Below, piece by piece: positions 1 through 9,445 of a DNA stretch of 64,000 bases. The notes under the pieces were generated by a model. The model did no database searches and was not told the DNA's origin. It worked only from the letters and a program-made list of their open reading frames with translations. Source of the stretch: Variimorphobacter saccharofermentans (GTDB lineage Bacteria; Bacillota; Clostridia; Lachnospirales; Lachnospiraceae); contig NZ_JACEGA010000001.1 of assembly GCF_014174405.1 (NCBI RefSeq), positions 3,388,501-3,452,500 of the forward strand, read 5' to 3'. Made by a program: the position numbers and the translations under genes. Every line of letters begins with the position of its first letter. The stretch's first letter is position 1.

Positions 1-1323
1 GTACAACCGCAGATTGATTCAAATGGACTTTGTGAGGTATTTGGATTAGGTCCTGCAAAATCATATGGCAGCGGTGTCTTTAAGAATGTTCACGAGGTTT
101 TAGCTGGTAATGTACTTATCTTCAATGAATATGGCCTGAAGGAATCCCCTTATTGGACTCTTGTTAGTGCTCCCCATGAGGAAACCTATGAGCAGACTGT
201 GGAAAAGACATCTTTCCTGGTATATGACGCTGTGAAACGACAAATGATATCGGATGTACCGATCTGTACCTTTTTGTCCGGTGGAGTTGACAGTAGTCTT
301 GTAACCGCTATCTGTGCAAAGGAGCTCGGTAAAATCGGACATCAGTTAGAGAGCTACTCCTTCGACTTTGTGGACAATGCAAAGCATTTCAAGTCAAATT
401 CCTTCCAACCATCCCAGGACCGTCCCTATGTTGATATCATGTTAAAGCATGTAGATAGTAAGCATACGTATCTGGAATGCGATAATCTACATCTGGCCGA
501 TTATTTGTATCAGGCAGTGGATGCAAGGGACCTTCCCAATATGGCTGATATCGAATCCTCCCTAATGTACTTCTGTAAGGAGGTTGCTAAGAATAACAAG
601 GTGGCTCTAACCGGAGAATGCGCTGATGAAATCTTTGGAGGATATCCGTGGTTTCATAATCCGGAAATTATGGCCTTAAACACTTTCCCCTGGTCTAAGA
701 ATATGGAACCCCGTAAGCTTCTCCTGTCGGACGATTTACTCGCTTCCGTGGATTTAGACGGTTATGTATTGGCTGCATACGAGAAATCCATTGCCGAGAC
801 ACCACGTCTGGCGGGAGAAGGACCTACAGAAGCACGTCGCAGGGAAATTGCATACCTAAATCTAAAATGGTTTATGGTGACTCTTCTCGATCGTATGGAC
901 CGATGCAGCATGTATTCCGGCCTGGAAGCCAGGGTTCCCTTTGCTGATCATCGCATAGTAGAATACATCTGGAATGTTCCTTGGGAGATGAAATGCCCCA
1001 ACGGAGTAGTGAAGGGATTACTTCGGGATGCCGGTAAAGGACTGATTCCCGATGAAATTCTATACCGTAGAAAGAGCCCCTATCCAAAAACCTATCATCC
1101 GGACTATGAGAAATTATTAGGTGACCGGCTTCTTGAGGTACTCTCCGATCCCAATGCGCCGATTCACCCTCTTGTCGACGTAAAAAAAATCAAAGCCTTC
1201 CTGAACTCACCATCCGATTACGGGAAGCCCTGGTACGGACAGCTGATGGCTGGCCCCCAGCTAATAGCATATCTGTTGCAGGTGAATTACTGGCTGGAGA
1301 AATACCACATCCAATTACTTTAG
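1..1323 (+). CDS. asnB: Asparagine synthase (glutamine-hydrolysing), 3' part
   Basis: The reading frame is open from the first base, so the gene begins upstream of the window. The visible 440 residues hold the end of the N-terminal glutaminase domain and the whole synthetase domain. The ATP-pyrophosphatase loop SGGVDSS lies at about residues 89-95 of the visible part, and the ECADEIFGGYPWF segment typical of class II asparagine synthetases follows. The enzyme makes asparagine from aspartate, ATP and glutamine in the cytosol. The frame stops at a TAG, and a copy of a dispersed repeat begins only about 10 bp later, with no ordinary terminator before it. The catalytic N-terminal Cys cannot be checked because it is outside the window. 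Confidence 0.95.
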   Translation, partial: VQPQIDSNGLCEVFGLGPAKSYGSGVFKNVHEVLAGNVLIFNEYGLKESPYWTLVSAPHEETYEQTVEKTSFLVYDAVKRQMISDVPICTFLSGGVDSSLVTAICAKELGKIGHQLESYSFDFVDNAKHFKSNSFQPSQDRPYVDIMLKHVDSKHTYLECDNLHLADYLYQAVDARDLPNMADIESSLMYFCKEVAKNNKVALTGECADEIFGGYPWFHNPEIMALNTFPWSKNMEPRKLLLSDDLLASVDLDGYVLAAYEKSIAETPRLAGEGPTEARRREIAYLNLKWFMVTLLDRMDRCSMYSGLEARVPFADHRIVEYIWNVPWEMKCPNGVVKGLLRDAGKGLIPDEILYRRKSPYPKTYHPDYEKLLGDRLLEVLSDPNAPIHPLVDVKKIKAFLNSPSDYGKPWYGQLMAGPQLIAYLLQVNYWLEKYHIQLL

Positions 1324-1332
1324 GGAGTATCT

Positions 1333-1533
1333 ATGTCCCCAAGGATAATTAAATGACTGCAATTGATTGTACAAAGCACAGAAAAATCACTAATAAAAAT
1401 GAATTTAAGTTAACATCCATTTACGGGTCGGCGTATAGGGACGTCCTGTCCCCTACACCAAAGGGCTGTTGTTGAATGTTATAGATATATAACTTCGATA
1501 CAGCCCTTTAGTCGCCCTCCATGGCGACTTCTC
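1333..1533 (+). repeat. Dispersed repeat family A, left copy
   Basis: About 200 bp that recur in inverted orientation at 2371-2566 with only scattered differences and small indels. It contains internal hairpins: AAAGGGCTGT pairs with ACAGCCCTTT across about 30 bp, AGTCGCC pairs with GGCGACT, and GGGACGTCCTGTCCC is a compact dyad. The element sits between asnB and a GNAT gene. It has no plausible ORF. It could be a MITE-like element or a structured-RNA element. Confidence 0.85.
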
Positions 1534-1586
1534 TCGATACTATCTTAGAATATCAGATTATCAAATTTTGGTTCTCGTAGATATGT

Positions 1587-2000
1587 TTACTGCCATTTAG
1601 ACGGTATGCTCAGAAATACATCATCATTTATTTTAAAACCTAATTTTTCATAATAACTTGATATTTCTTTCGTTGTTTGCACTAACCACTCAGAGTCTGG
1701 AAAATGTTCTATACATCTCTTTACTAACTCTTGACCAATCCCTTTGTTCTGGTATTCTGGATCAACCACTAAATCATAAATAATGGACCTAATTATTTTA
1801 TCACTTAATACCCTCACTGTTCCAACCAAGCGGTCATTATCCCATGCTGAAATCACTAAAGTAGAATTTATAAATGGTATATTGAAATACTTAAGCATTT
1901 CAGGAGTCTCCGATCCATCAGCCCAGCCCGCTAACGTGAATAATCTATGTAATTGCTCAACTGGTAAATCCTTTCTTATATCATTATATACTATGTTCAT
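1587..2000 (-). CDS. GNAT-family N-acetyltransferase
   Basis: A 137-residue protein of the Gcn5-related acetyltransferase fold. The acetyl-CoA binding loop is visible as VDPEYQNKGIGQELV (Q/R-x-x-G-x-G/A type), followed by a C-terminal YEKLGF motif common in small GNATs. The substrate cannot be told from sequence. The start was set at the ATG at 2000 because AGGAGGTGAAGGG lies just before it; the frame stays open for 22 more codons upstream, but without a ribosome site. The gene is an island: inverted copies of repeat family A lie on both sides, separating it from asnB and from tgt-yajC. It may have arrived with those repeats. Confidence 0.85.
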   Translation of the reverse strand: MNIVYNDIRKDLPVEQLHRLFTLAGWADGSETPEMLKYFNIPFINSTLVISAWDNDRLVGTVRVLSDKIIRSIIYDLVVDPEYQNKGIGQELVKRCIEHFPDSEWLVQTTKEISSYYEKLGFKINDDVFLSIPSKWQ

Positions 2001-2206
2001 CCCTTCACCTCCTATAATCGAATCTGTGCTCCGTATCATACCTTCACAAACATATTCCTTTATCACATACTCCTATAATACACCTATTGCCTATATAGTG
2101 CACCTTTTAAATATCAGAAAACATACTATGTATGTAAATCCTTCGGTATATCAATTATATCATTTCCCTTTGACATATTATATCCATTTTACCAATTGCA
2201 TCACAG

Positions 2207-2355
2207 AGGAATAGCATCCTGGGAGTGGCGCTTGGAGGTCCTCTTGGGGAATAGCCGGCAGGGTGCGTTGTGACCGGGTGTAGGATATCCCCTTGGATAA
2301 TATATGACAAAATTGCAATTGTACTTAGCATGGAAAAATCGATAATAAAAATGAG
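2207..2355 (+). repeat. Dispersed repeat family A, partial middle copy
   Basis: The first part (2207-2290) is an inverted match to 2567-2648, and the next part (2278-2355) matches the beginning of the left copy at 1333 in the same orientation. It therefore looks like the 5' portion of the element, truncated where the oppositely oriented right copy begins. Together with the right copy it forms a head-to-head nested arrangement between the GNAT gene and yajC. Confidence 0.75.
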
Positions 2356-2370
2356 CATCAAAATAAGGGG

Positions 2371-2648
2371 AGAGTCGCCATGGAGGGCGACTTAAAGCAC
2401 TGTATCGAAGTTATATATCTATAACATTCAACAACAGCCCTTGGGTGTAAGGGACAGGACGTCCCTATACACCGACCCGTAAATTGATGCTTAACTTAAG
2501 TTCATTTTATTATTGGTTTTTCTGTGCTTAGTACAATCAATTGCAGTCATTTAACCAAGGGGACATCCTACATCCAGTCACAACGCACATTTCCGGCCAT
2601 TCCCCTAGAGGACCCTACCTCAGCACCACTTTATGATGCTATTCCATT
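2371..2648 (-). repeat. Dispersed repeat family A, longest copy
   Basis: The fullest copy, about 280 bp, read on the minus strand. Its inner 196 bp match 1333-1531 inverted, including the GTCGCC/GGCGAC hairpin, the GGGACGTCC dyad and the ACAGCCC stem. Its outer 80 bp match 2207-2290 inverted. It ends about 15 bp from the yajC stop codon, so it probably forms the 3' end of the tgt-yajC transcript. Confidence 0.8.
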
Positions 2649-2663
2649 CTGTGACAGCCTTAA

Positions 2664-3011
2664 TTATGCATTCTTTTCGGTATTGGGCTTTTCTAATTCA
2701 ACGATCGCACTTTTCTTCATTGGAATTCTGCAGTTTTTGTTGTTTCCGAATTCCACAATTACGATTTCATCCATAACATCAATGACAACTCCATAGAATC
2801 CACTGGAAGTAAGAACGCTGTCACCTGCTGCCAAAGTAGATAACATCGTCTGTAATTGCTTCTGTTGCTTTCTCTGAGGACGAATCATCATAAAGTACAG
2901 TAATCCACCTAACAATGCAATCTGAGCTACAAATATAATAGTCCCTCCGATTCCTCCTGCAGTTCCTGCACCTTCTGCTGCTGTAGTTGCTAAAAATACT
3001 GAATTTGTCAT
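2664..3011 (-). CDS. yajC: Preprotein translocase subunit YajC
   Basis: A 115-residue single-pass membrane protein. A glycine-rich N-terminus is followed by one hydrophobic helix at about residues 22-43. Then comes the family signature MMIRPQRKQQKQ and a small basic-acidic domain with LAAGDSVLTSSGFYGVV. YajC associates with SecDF-YidC and helps membrane protein export. AGGAGG lies before the ATG. The gene is 39 bp downstream of tgt in the same direction, the classic tgt-yajC order. SecDF is not seen here, because repeat family A follows directly. Confidence 0.93.
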   Translation of the reverse strand: MTNSVFLATTAAEGAGTAGGIGGTIIFVAQIALLGGLLYFMMIRPQRKQQKQLQTMLSTLAAGDSVLTSSGFYGVVIDVMDEIVIVEFGNNKNCRIPMKKSAIVELEKPNTEKNA

Positions 3012-3050
3012 TTTATTTCCTCCTGATATCTTAAATTCTATAATTCAATG

Positions 3051-4193
3051 TTATTCGCTTTCCATATCGCTCCTAACAAATCCTTCGAGTTTCTGCTTCT
3101 TATATTCTTTATAATTTTTATTCCGAATGGCTTCCCGGATTTCTTCCATCATATGATTGTAGAAATATAAATTATGAAGTACCATTAAGCGCATCCCTAA
3201 CATCTCTTTTGCTTTAAGTAAATGTCTGATGTATGCTCTGCTGTAATGTGCACATACCGGACATCCACAGCCCTCTTCAATTGGACGATCATCCAGTTCA
3301 TACTTTGCATTCATCAAATTCAGCTTACCCATATTGGTATAGGCATGACCGTGTCTTCCATTTCTGGTTGGATATACACAATCAAAAAAGTCAACTCCTC
3401 GATCAACTGCTTCCAATATATTAGCGGGGGTTCCTACTCCCATAAGATATACTGGTTTGTGAAGAGGGAGGTAAGGTACCGTCTCATCCAGAATGCGATA
3501 CATTTCCTCATGACTTTCTCCCACTGCAAGACCTCCAAGAGCATAGCCGTCCAAATCCATATCCGAAATTCTCTTCGCATGCTCAATTCGAATATCTTCA
3601 AAGGTCCCCCCCTGATTGATTCCAAAGAGCATCTGTTTCTTGTTAATTGTGTCCTCTAGCTGATTCAAACGGTTCATTTCCTTTTTACACCGTTCCAGCC
3701 AACGCGTTGTCCGATCTACCGAATCCTGCATATATTCTCTGGTAGCCGGATGTGGTGGGCATTCATCGAATGCCATTGCAATGGTAGATGCCAGATTGGA
3801 TTGAATCTGCATGCTTTCTTCCGGTCCCATGAATATTTTACGCCCATCTATATGAGAGTTAAAATAAACCCCTTCCTCCTTAATCTTGCGTAATCCTGCC
3901 AGAGAAAACACCTGAAAACCGCCGCTGTCAGTAAGAATTGGCTTATCCCAAACCATAAATTTATGGAGTCCGCCCATCTTCTTTACCACCTTATCACCGG
4001 GTCTTACATGGAGATGATAAGTGTTTGATAGCTCTACTTGCGTCCCTATTGCATTCAAATCCATTGTCGAAACTGCTCCCTTAATCGCAGCCGCAGTTCC
4101 TACATTCATAAATACAGGAGTCTGGATTGTACCGTGCACTGTTGTAAATTCTCCGCTTTTTGCTCTGCCATCCTGTTCTATTAATCGATACAT
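3051..4193 (-). CDS. tgt: Queuine tRNA-ribosyltransferase (tRNA-guanine transglycosylase)
   Basis: Swaps guanine-34 of GUN-anticodon tRNAs for preQ1 in queuosine synthesis. The TIM-barrel enzyme shows the substrate-binding DSGGFQ (about residue 89) and the nucleophile region DFFDCVYPTRNGRHG. A C-terminal zinc site CGCPVC...H follows. The size of 380 residues is normal. The start was placed at the ATG at 4193 (MYRLIEQDGRAK). A TTG three codons earlier is in frame, but the AGGA-like site would leave it only about 2 bases of spacing. It is followed by yajC. No queuosine biosynthesis genes (queC/D/E) are nearby. Confidence 0.96.
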   Translation of the reverse strand: MYRLIEQDGRAKSGEFTTVHGTIQTPVFMNVGTAAAIKGAVSTMDLNAIGTQVELSNTYHLHVRPGDKVVKKMGGLHKFMVWDKPILTDSGGFQVFSLAGLRKIKEEGVYFNSHIDGRKIFMGPEESMQIQSNLASTIAMAFDECPPHPATREYMQDSVDRTTRWLERCKKEMNRLNQLEDTINKKQMLFGINQGGTFEDIRIEHAKRISDMDLDGYALGGLAVGESHEEMYRILDETVPYLPLHKPVYLMGVGTPANILEAVDRGVDFFDCVYPTRNGRHGHAYTNMGKLNLMNAKYELDDRPIEEGCGCPVCAHYSRAYIRHLLKAKEMLGMRLMVLHNLYFYNHMMEEIREAIRNKNYKEYKKQKLEGFVRSDMESE

Positions 4194-4706
4194 GTTTTTC
4201 AATTCCTACTTTCTAATTCAGATTAAAGTATCAAATGTAAGGCGAGTCCAGATGAATATATATGTCCTATATACACATCAAGACTTTTGACACCCTAATC
4301 AATATTGCATATCCATTAATATTATTACCATTACTCCATTTTATAACATTACAAGTATACCTTGAACCACCTATATTTTCAACAAAAATATCAAATTTCA
4401 TAAAGCTTTCATAATTGTACCAGAGGAGATTCGATAATCCCTAACCTGTCAGTTCTTCTCAGGATATATTTCCTGTACTGCCAAGTAATTGAATTAATTG
4501 TTGGAATTTTGATGAAAATAATCTAGACAAAACTACTCCGATATCCTTATAAAGCAGCATAAATTCAATGAATTTACTAAATTTAGTAGGAACTTTGGAA
4601 CAATCTTGCAGAAAATAGAAAAAATATTGCAATATTATAGAAAAATTGGTAAAATAAGATTATATTTTGTATATAAATATGTATCAATTGACGGAGGTTT
4701 ACTGAA
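4194..4706. other. Divergent intergenic region between tgt and the GGDEF/EAL gene
   Basis: About 510 AT-rich bases separating two divergent genes, so promoters for both must lie here. A TATAAATAT-like stretch at about 4673-4681 precedes the GGDEF/EAL ribosome site. No clear -35/-10 pair with good spacing, riboswitch fold or ORF was recognised. Confidence 0.4.
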
Positions 4707-7193
4707 ATGTCGTTTAAAAAGTCCCTACGTATTCTGCTAATCATATCATCCATGATACCCGTAGTACTAGTTTCCGTAGTCGCACATGGATTATTAACGA
4801 ATAAATTAATCGATGTCAATACACATAATTTACAAAGAAGTGCTGAGACTAGCAAACAAGGCCTGGAAGCGATGTTGAAGACACAGCAAACTGAGGTTTC
4901 CCTACTATCCATTCAGGATGAATTAACTTATTTGACTACTATTAGCAACGAAGGCCGCGATGTTGCTCCGGATGCTGTAAATAAGTTACTGCAGAATCGT
5001 AAGGCACTCTATGAGCATTGTGAGCGAATTTCACTATATAATCTGGATCATGAGATCATTGCCAGTTCCGATCCAGAATTAATAGGTACTGATACGAATT
5101 CGGAGATAACACTTTCTCACATGATGAAAACGAAAAGTATTGCCGTTGCAGTCGATAATGTCAAACCATTATCCAAGGCGGGTGATATCATATATACATT
5201 AGAAATTGGCAGTCCGATTATGGAGCCCGGTTCAAATAATGTGATAGGGTATGTAATCAGTACCATTGGAACCTCCTATTTCCGTGAGTTTCTTAATTCG
5301 ATTTCTTTTGGTGAGACCGGATTTGGAATTTTATTAGATGCAGACGGCACGATATTATATCATCCTAATCTTTCTTCCGTAGGTAAAAACATTAACTATG
5401 ATAAGTTATCCAATCTGATTTCTTCTTATCAACAGGGCGAGATCAAAGCAAGCGGTCATATGACCTGTTTTTATGAGAATACGAATCAGGCTTATGGATA
5501 TTGTATTCTTCCGTCTACCAACTGGATTCTGTTCGTAAAGCAGGATATTGCAGAGATACGCTCCATCACCACTATCATATTAGCTTTACTGTTCTTAATC
5601 TGTACCATATTAATGGTATTGATCGTTATCTCAGCAAATATATTAGCAAAGAAAATTAGTACCCCCATCATAGCACTGCGTGATGCGATGAGAATTGCTT
5701 CCGACGGAAATTTAACTGTACAATCAAATATTAAAAGCAATAATGAGTTCGGTGAGCTTTCTAAGAACTTCAATAAAATGCTCCACATAATAAAAACCAA
5801 CTATGAAGATTTGGAGTCCATGCATGAAGAGCTGCTCTCTAATGAAGAACAGCTTCGGGCCAACTACGATCATATTGAATTCCTCGCATATCATGACACA
5901 CTTACCAACCTGCCGAACAAGCTGGCCTTTCTCGATTATGCCAATGCTGTGCTTGTTTCTTCTCCTCCAGAGCAATCTATGCATGCTGTATACTTTGTTG
6001 ATCTGGATAATTTTAAGACAATTAATGATACACTTGGACATGAATATGGGGATGCTTTATTAGTGAAAACCTCACAGGTTCTCTCTTCCATTATAAACGG
6101 TGCTGGTATGCTTGCCCGGGCAGGCGGAGACGAATTTCTTTTATTTAAAGAAAATGTAGGTTCAAAGGATCATGCCTTAGATTTTGCTTCCCTGATTATT
6201 GATCACTTTAAAGATCCATTGGATTTGGATGGGGAAGTCGTATACGTCTCAATGAGTATTGGTATATCCCTTTATCCTGATAACGGTTTATCACCAAATG
6301 CCTTAATTAAGAATGCCGATATTGCAATGTATAAATCTAAGGATACAGGAAAGAACAAATTTACTTTATTTGATTCAAAAATGGAAGAAGAGCTTAATCG
6401 CAATACCATTATTATAGAGGTTCTTCGTAATGCCATTGACAATAATGAGGTATATATTCAGTATCAACCTTTGATGGAATTGAATACAAATAATGTGATT
6501 GGCTTTGAGGCCTTAATGCGTATTAACAGCGAGCGCCTCGGCTTCCTCACACCAGGCGAATTTATACCTATAGCAGAGGAAAGCGGCTTGATCGTGGAGC
6601 TTAGTTCCTGGTTAATCAAAGAAGCCTGTATGTTTAACAAATCACTTATTGACAAAGGTGCTACTCCAAGACCTGTATCAGTGAATATCTCTTCCGTACA
6701 GATTAACCGACCTGGATTTGTAGCAATGCTTTCTGATATACTGGCTGAGACCCAACTGCCACCACAATACTTAGAGCTTGAAATCACAGAAAGCACCCTG
6801 GTGTCCTCCATTATGGATGCTACAATGTTATTAAAAACTTTGCAGAATATCGGTGTCAAGGTTTCTTTAGATGATTTTGGTACCGGATATTCCTCCTTAA
6901 ATTATTTAACCAAGCTACCCATTAATACATTGAAGATTGATAAATCCTTCATTGATAACATCTGTGTAAATGATAAGGATTCCTGTATCGCGGAGTCCAT
7001 TATACAGCTAGCCCATAGTCTTGATATCCGTGTGGTGGCCGAAGGCGTGGAGCATGAAAATCAATTAGCCTTACTGCGAGCACAACACTGCGATATCATA
7101 CAGGGATATATCTTTAGTAAACCCCTCCATCCGGCTGAACTTGTTGATATTATTGAAGAGGATGATCTGATCACACAATTTTCATTATTCTAA
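4707..7193 (+). CDS. Membrane Cache-HAMP-GGDEF-EAL protein
   Basis: An 828-residue c-di-GMP signalling protein. A membrane helix at about 8-30 leads into a roughly 250-residue extracellular sensor of Cache type, with repeated GYVIST and DADGTILYHP signatures. A second helix at about 284-312 and a HAMP linker follow. The GGDEF domain keeps its intact motif (RAGGDEF, 473-477). The EAL domain has EAL at 601-603, LEITES, DDFGTG (722-727) and AEGVE (778-782), so the residues needed for phosphodiesterase activity look present. Both synthesis and hydrolysis are possible; the net activity is unknown. GGAGGTTTACTGAA precedes the ATG. The gene is monocistronic and is followed by a hairpin. Confidence 0.93.
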   Translation: MSFKKSLRILLIISSMIPVVLVSVVAHGLLTNKLIDVNTHNLQRSAETSKQGLEAMLKTQQTEVSLLSIQDELTYLTTISNEGRDVAPDAVNKLLQNRKALYEHCERISLYNLDHEIIASSDPELIGTDTNSEITLSHMMKTKSIAVAVDNVKPLSKAGDIIYTLEIGSPIMEPGSNNVIGYVISTIGTSYFREFLNSISFGETGFGILLDADGTILYHPNLSSVGKNINYDKLSNLISSYQQGEIKASGHMTCFYENTNQAYGYCILPSTNWILFVKQDIAEIRSITTIILALLFLICTILMVLIVISANILAKKISTPIIALRDAMRIASDGNLTVQSNIKSNNEFGELSKNFNKMLHIIKTNYEDLESMHEELLSNEEQLRANYDHIEFLAYHDTLTNLPNKLAFLDYANAVLVSSPPEQSMHAVYFVDLDNFKTINDTLGHEYGDALLVKTSQVLSSIINGAGMLARAGGDEFLLFKENVGSKDHALDFASLIIDHFKDPLDLDGEVVYVSMSIGISLYPDNGLSPNALIKNADIAMYKSKDTGKNKFTLFDSKMEEELNRNTIIIEVLRNAIDNNEVYIQYQPLMELNTNNVIGFEALMRINSERLGFLTPGEFIPIAEESGLIVELSSWLIKEACMFNKSLIDKGATPRPVSVNISSVQINRPGFVAMLSDILAETQLPPQYLELEITESTLVSSIMDATMLLKTLQNIGVKVSLDDFGTGYSSLNYLTKLPINTLKIDKSFIDNICVNDKDSCIAESIIQLAHSLDIRVVAEGVEHENQLALLRAQHCDIIQGYIFSKPLHPAELVDIIEEDDLITQFSLF

Positions 7194-7216
7194 GTAATTA
7201 GCTACCATGAATCAAA

Positions 7217-7296
7217 AAGCAAGATGCTGTGAGATATCCATGAGTAATCTTCTATCAACGAATAAAACCCATGTAGGCTCATCAGCATCTTGCTTT
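7217..7296. terminator. Bidirectional hairpin between convergent genes
   Basis: AAAGCAAGATGCTG at the left pairs with CAGCATCTTGCTTT at the right. It lies between the converging ends of the GGDEF/EAL gene and fba. The long loop holds weaker pairing. Confidence 0.75.
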
Positions 7297-7343
7297 ATTA
7301 TGTTTTATGACATCCGTTCATTTCATTATGAAATTCATATCCA

Positions 7344-8282
7344 CTAATTTGCTTTCCCTGCACAGCCTAATACATTAACCAGCTTATGCTTAACAACGGC
7401 CTTAATATTATTTCTAGCCGGGGTCAGATACTGTCTCGGGTCGAAATGACTGGGGTTAGTTGCCAGATACTCTCTAATTCCCGCCGTAAAAGCAAGTCTT
7501 AGATCGGAGTCAATATTTATTTTACATACAGCCATTCTGGCAGCCTGCCTTAACATCTCCTCGGGTATACCAATTGCATCATCCAGCTTACCACCGAATT
7601 GCTGAATGATTTTAACATATTCCTGAGAAACAGAAGAAGCACCATGTAATACGATAGGGAAGTTCGGAAGTCTCTTACCAACTTCCTCCAGTATATCAAA
7701 GCGAAGCTGAGGCTTTTGACCAGGCTTGAACTTGAAAGCACCATGGCTTGTACCAATAGCAATCGCTAACGAATCAACTCCCGTTCGGCTAACAAACTCT
7801 TCTACTTCATCCGGTCTTGTATAGGAAGCATCCTCTGCAGATACGTTTACATCATCCTCAATACCTGCTAATTTACCTAACTCTCCTTCAACTACAACAC
7901 CATGTGCGTGTGCATATTCCACAACCTTCTTAGTTAATGCTATGTTGTCTTCAAAGCTATGCTTGGATCCGTCAATCATAACCGAGGTAAATCCGCCATC
8001 AATACAGGATTTACAGATCTCAAAGTCATCGCCGTGATCTAAGTGAAGTGCAATCGGAAGATCGGTATCGATCAAAGCGGCTTCTACTAATTTAACGAGA
8101 TAAGCATGCTTTGCATACTTTCTCGCTCCGGCAGAAACCTGTAAGATTACCGGTGCATTCTCTTCTTTTGCTGCCTCAGTAATGCCTTGAACGATCTCCA
8201 TGTTGTTAACATTAAAGGCACCAATCGCATAACCACCGTCGTATGCTTTTTGAAACATTTCTTTCGTAGTAACTAATGCCAT
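7344..8282 (-). CDS. fba: Class II fructose-1,6-bisphosphate aldolase
   Basis: A 312-residue zinc-dependent aldolase that splits fructose-1,6-bisphosphate in glycolysis. Family features are IGAFNVNNMEI near the start, the zinc/substrate segment ALHLDHGDDFE, EGELG, IGTSHGAFK with a zinc-ligand His, VLHGASSV and the KINIDSDLRLAF phosphate-binding strand. AAGGAAAGGAAGGATC lies before the ATG. This copy is longer than the second aldolase in the window (24092-24958) and differs clearly from it. It has the longer insert around CIDGG..ARM seen in one clostridial subgroup. On the minus strand TATAAT near 8363 is a possible -10. Confidence 0.95.
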   Translation of the reverse strand: MALVTTKEMFQKAYDGGYAIGAFNVNNMEIVQGITEAAKEENAPVILQVSAGARKYAKHAYLVKLVEAALIDTDLPIALHLDHGDDFEICKSCIDGGFTSVMIDGSKHSFEDNIALTKKVVEYAHAHGVVVEGELGKLAGIEDDVNVSAEDASYTRPDEVEEFVSRTGVDSLAIAIGTSHGAFKFKPGQKPQLRFDILEEVGKRLPNFPIVLHGASSVSQEYVKIIQQFGGKLDDAIGIPEEMLRQAARMAVCKINIDSDLRLAFTAGIREYLATNPSHFDPRQYLTPARNNIKAVVKHKLVNVLGCAGKAN

Positions 8283-8549
8283 ACAATGATCCTTCCTTTC
8301 CTTTTGGTAAATTATTTGCAGTTCCTTACAATCGGGGTCGAAAGATTATGTCCTTTTGAAACCCTATTTCTATTATACCACAAAATAATTAAATGAAAAG
8401 AAATTTATACATATATTGGAAGGTTACTCGACCTGACAGATTTCAGATCTGATTAACTTGCCAATTTACTTTTTTGGGTATAAAATAGGGATATCTATTG
8501 TGAAAAATACAAATCATACCGATATATATAAATAGTGAAAGGATGTTCC

Positions 8550-9020
8550 ATGGAACCAAAGCGAGTTATAGATTCGTTAACAGAGCAAGTTCAAATAATA
8601 ATGCCCTCTCATGCCAATGGCACAGATAGACTATTCGGTGGTCAGTTGGTTCAATGGATTGACGTTGTTGCGGCTGTCGTAGCCCGTCGTCATTCCGGTT
8701 GTAATGTTACAACTGCTGCTATAGACAACCTGCAATTTAAGGCTGGGGCCTTTATTAACAATACTTTAGTATTAATCGGTCGTATCACTTATGTAGGGAG
8801 AACCTCTATGGAGGTTCGCGTTGACACCTATGTGGAGGATTTGGCTGGCATCCGAAAAGTGGTGAACAGAGCTTATCTCGTTCTTGTAGCATTGGATGCT
8901 GAAGGAAATCCAACTGAAGTACCAAAGCTCATTCTTCAGACAGAAGCAGAACGTGCTGAATGGGAAGCCGGTAAAAGACGCCACTCCTTACGTAGTAAAC
9001 GTAGAAAAGAAGGATATTAA
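8550..9020 (+). CDS. Acyl-CoA thioesterase, hotdog fold
   Basis: A 156-residue cytosolic hotdog protein of the YciA/BFIT type. The residues MPSHANGTDRLFGGQLVQWID match the conserved helix region with N-x-x-x-x-L-F-G-G. D/N in AIDNLQFKAGAF and the strand VGRTSMEVRVDTYVED complete the fold. It probably hydrolyses acyl-CoA; the chain length is unknown. The ATG at 8550 was chosen because AAAGGA lies 6 bases ahead; a GTG five codons upstream is in frame but has no site. The C-terminus is rich in Arg/Lys. A small membrane protein gene follows after 24 bp, probably in the same transcript. Confidence 0.88.
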   Translation: MEPKRVIDSLTEQVQIIMPSHANGTDRLFGGQLVQWIDVVAAVVARRHSGCNVTTAAIDNLQFKAGAFINNTLVLIGRITYVGRTSMEVRVDTYVEDLAGIRKVVNRAYLVLVALDAEGNPTEVPKLILQTEAERAEWEAGKRRHSLRSKRRKEGY

Positions 9021-9044
9021 CCACTCTATAAGGAGGTAAATTTT

Positions 9045-9365
9045 ATGTGGCTGCCAAATCTGGTTGGTGGTTCCATAACCTTGCTATTTGGATTGTTTGT
9101 AAGAATATTTAAGACAGCTGGTCTGATAGCAGGTTATAACACCCTTCCAGCAAAAGAAAAAGCAAAATACAATGTCAAGAAGCTTTCGAAATATGTAGGA
9201 AATCTACTTATCTTTTCATCTCTCATATTACTTCTGGGAGCATTACTTGCATACATAACAAATATTGATTTGATTGTAGTCAGTATTTCCTGGGCACTCT
9301 ATATCATTGTAATCATAGTTTCTGTTATATCTATGAACATAGGTGATAAGTTTAAAAACACATAA
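9045..9365 (+). CDS. Small membrane protein, DUF3784-like
   Basis: A 106-residue protein with three predicted hydrophobic segments (about 5-24, 47-70, 76-98). The second loop reads GYNTLPAKEKAKYNVKKLSK, the signature I associate with the DUF3784 family of Firmicutes; this is from memory of the family, not a search. AAGGAGGTAAATTTT precedes the ATG. It follows the thioesterase by 24 bp. Function unknown. Confidence 0.75.
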   Translation: MWLPNLVGGSITLLFGLFVRIFKTAGLIAGYNTLPAKEKAKYNVKKLSKYVGNLLIFSSLILLLGALLAYITNIDLIVVSISWALYIIVIIVSVISMNIGDKFKNT

Positions 9366-9367
9366 GC

Positions 9368-9429
9368 AGAACCAATCCTCTTGCATCGCATAGGTTATTA
9401 TACTAATACAGAATGGATTGGTTCTTTCT
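9368..9429. terminator. Bidirectional terminator hairpin
   Basis: AGAACCAATCC (9368-9378) is fully complementary to GGATTGGTTCT (9415-9425), followed by TTCT. It lies between a plus-strand and a minus-strand gene end. Confidence 0.75.
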
Positions 9430-9445
9430 AAATGGATTGTATTAT

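Noticed and set aside
1587..2066. GNAT start at 2066 (longer reading frame)
   Set aside because: The longer frame has no ribosome site, while AGGAGG lies directly before the ATG at 2000.
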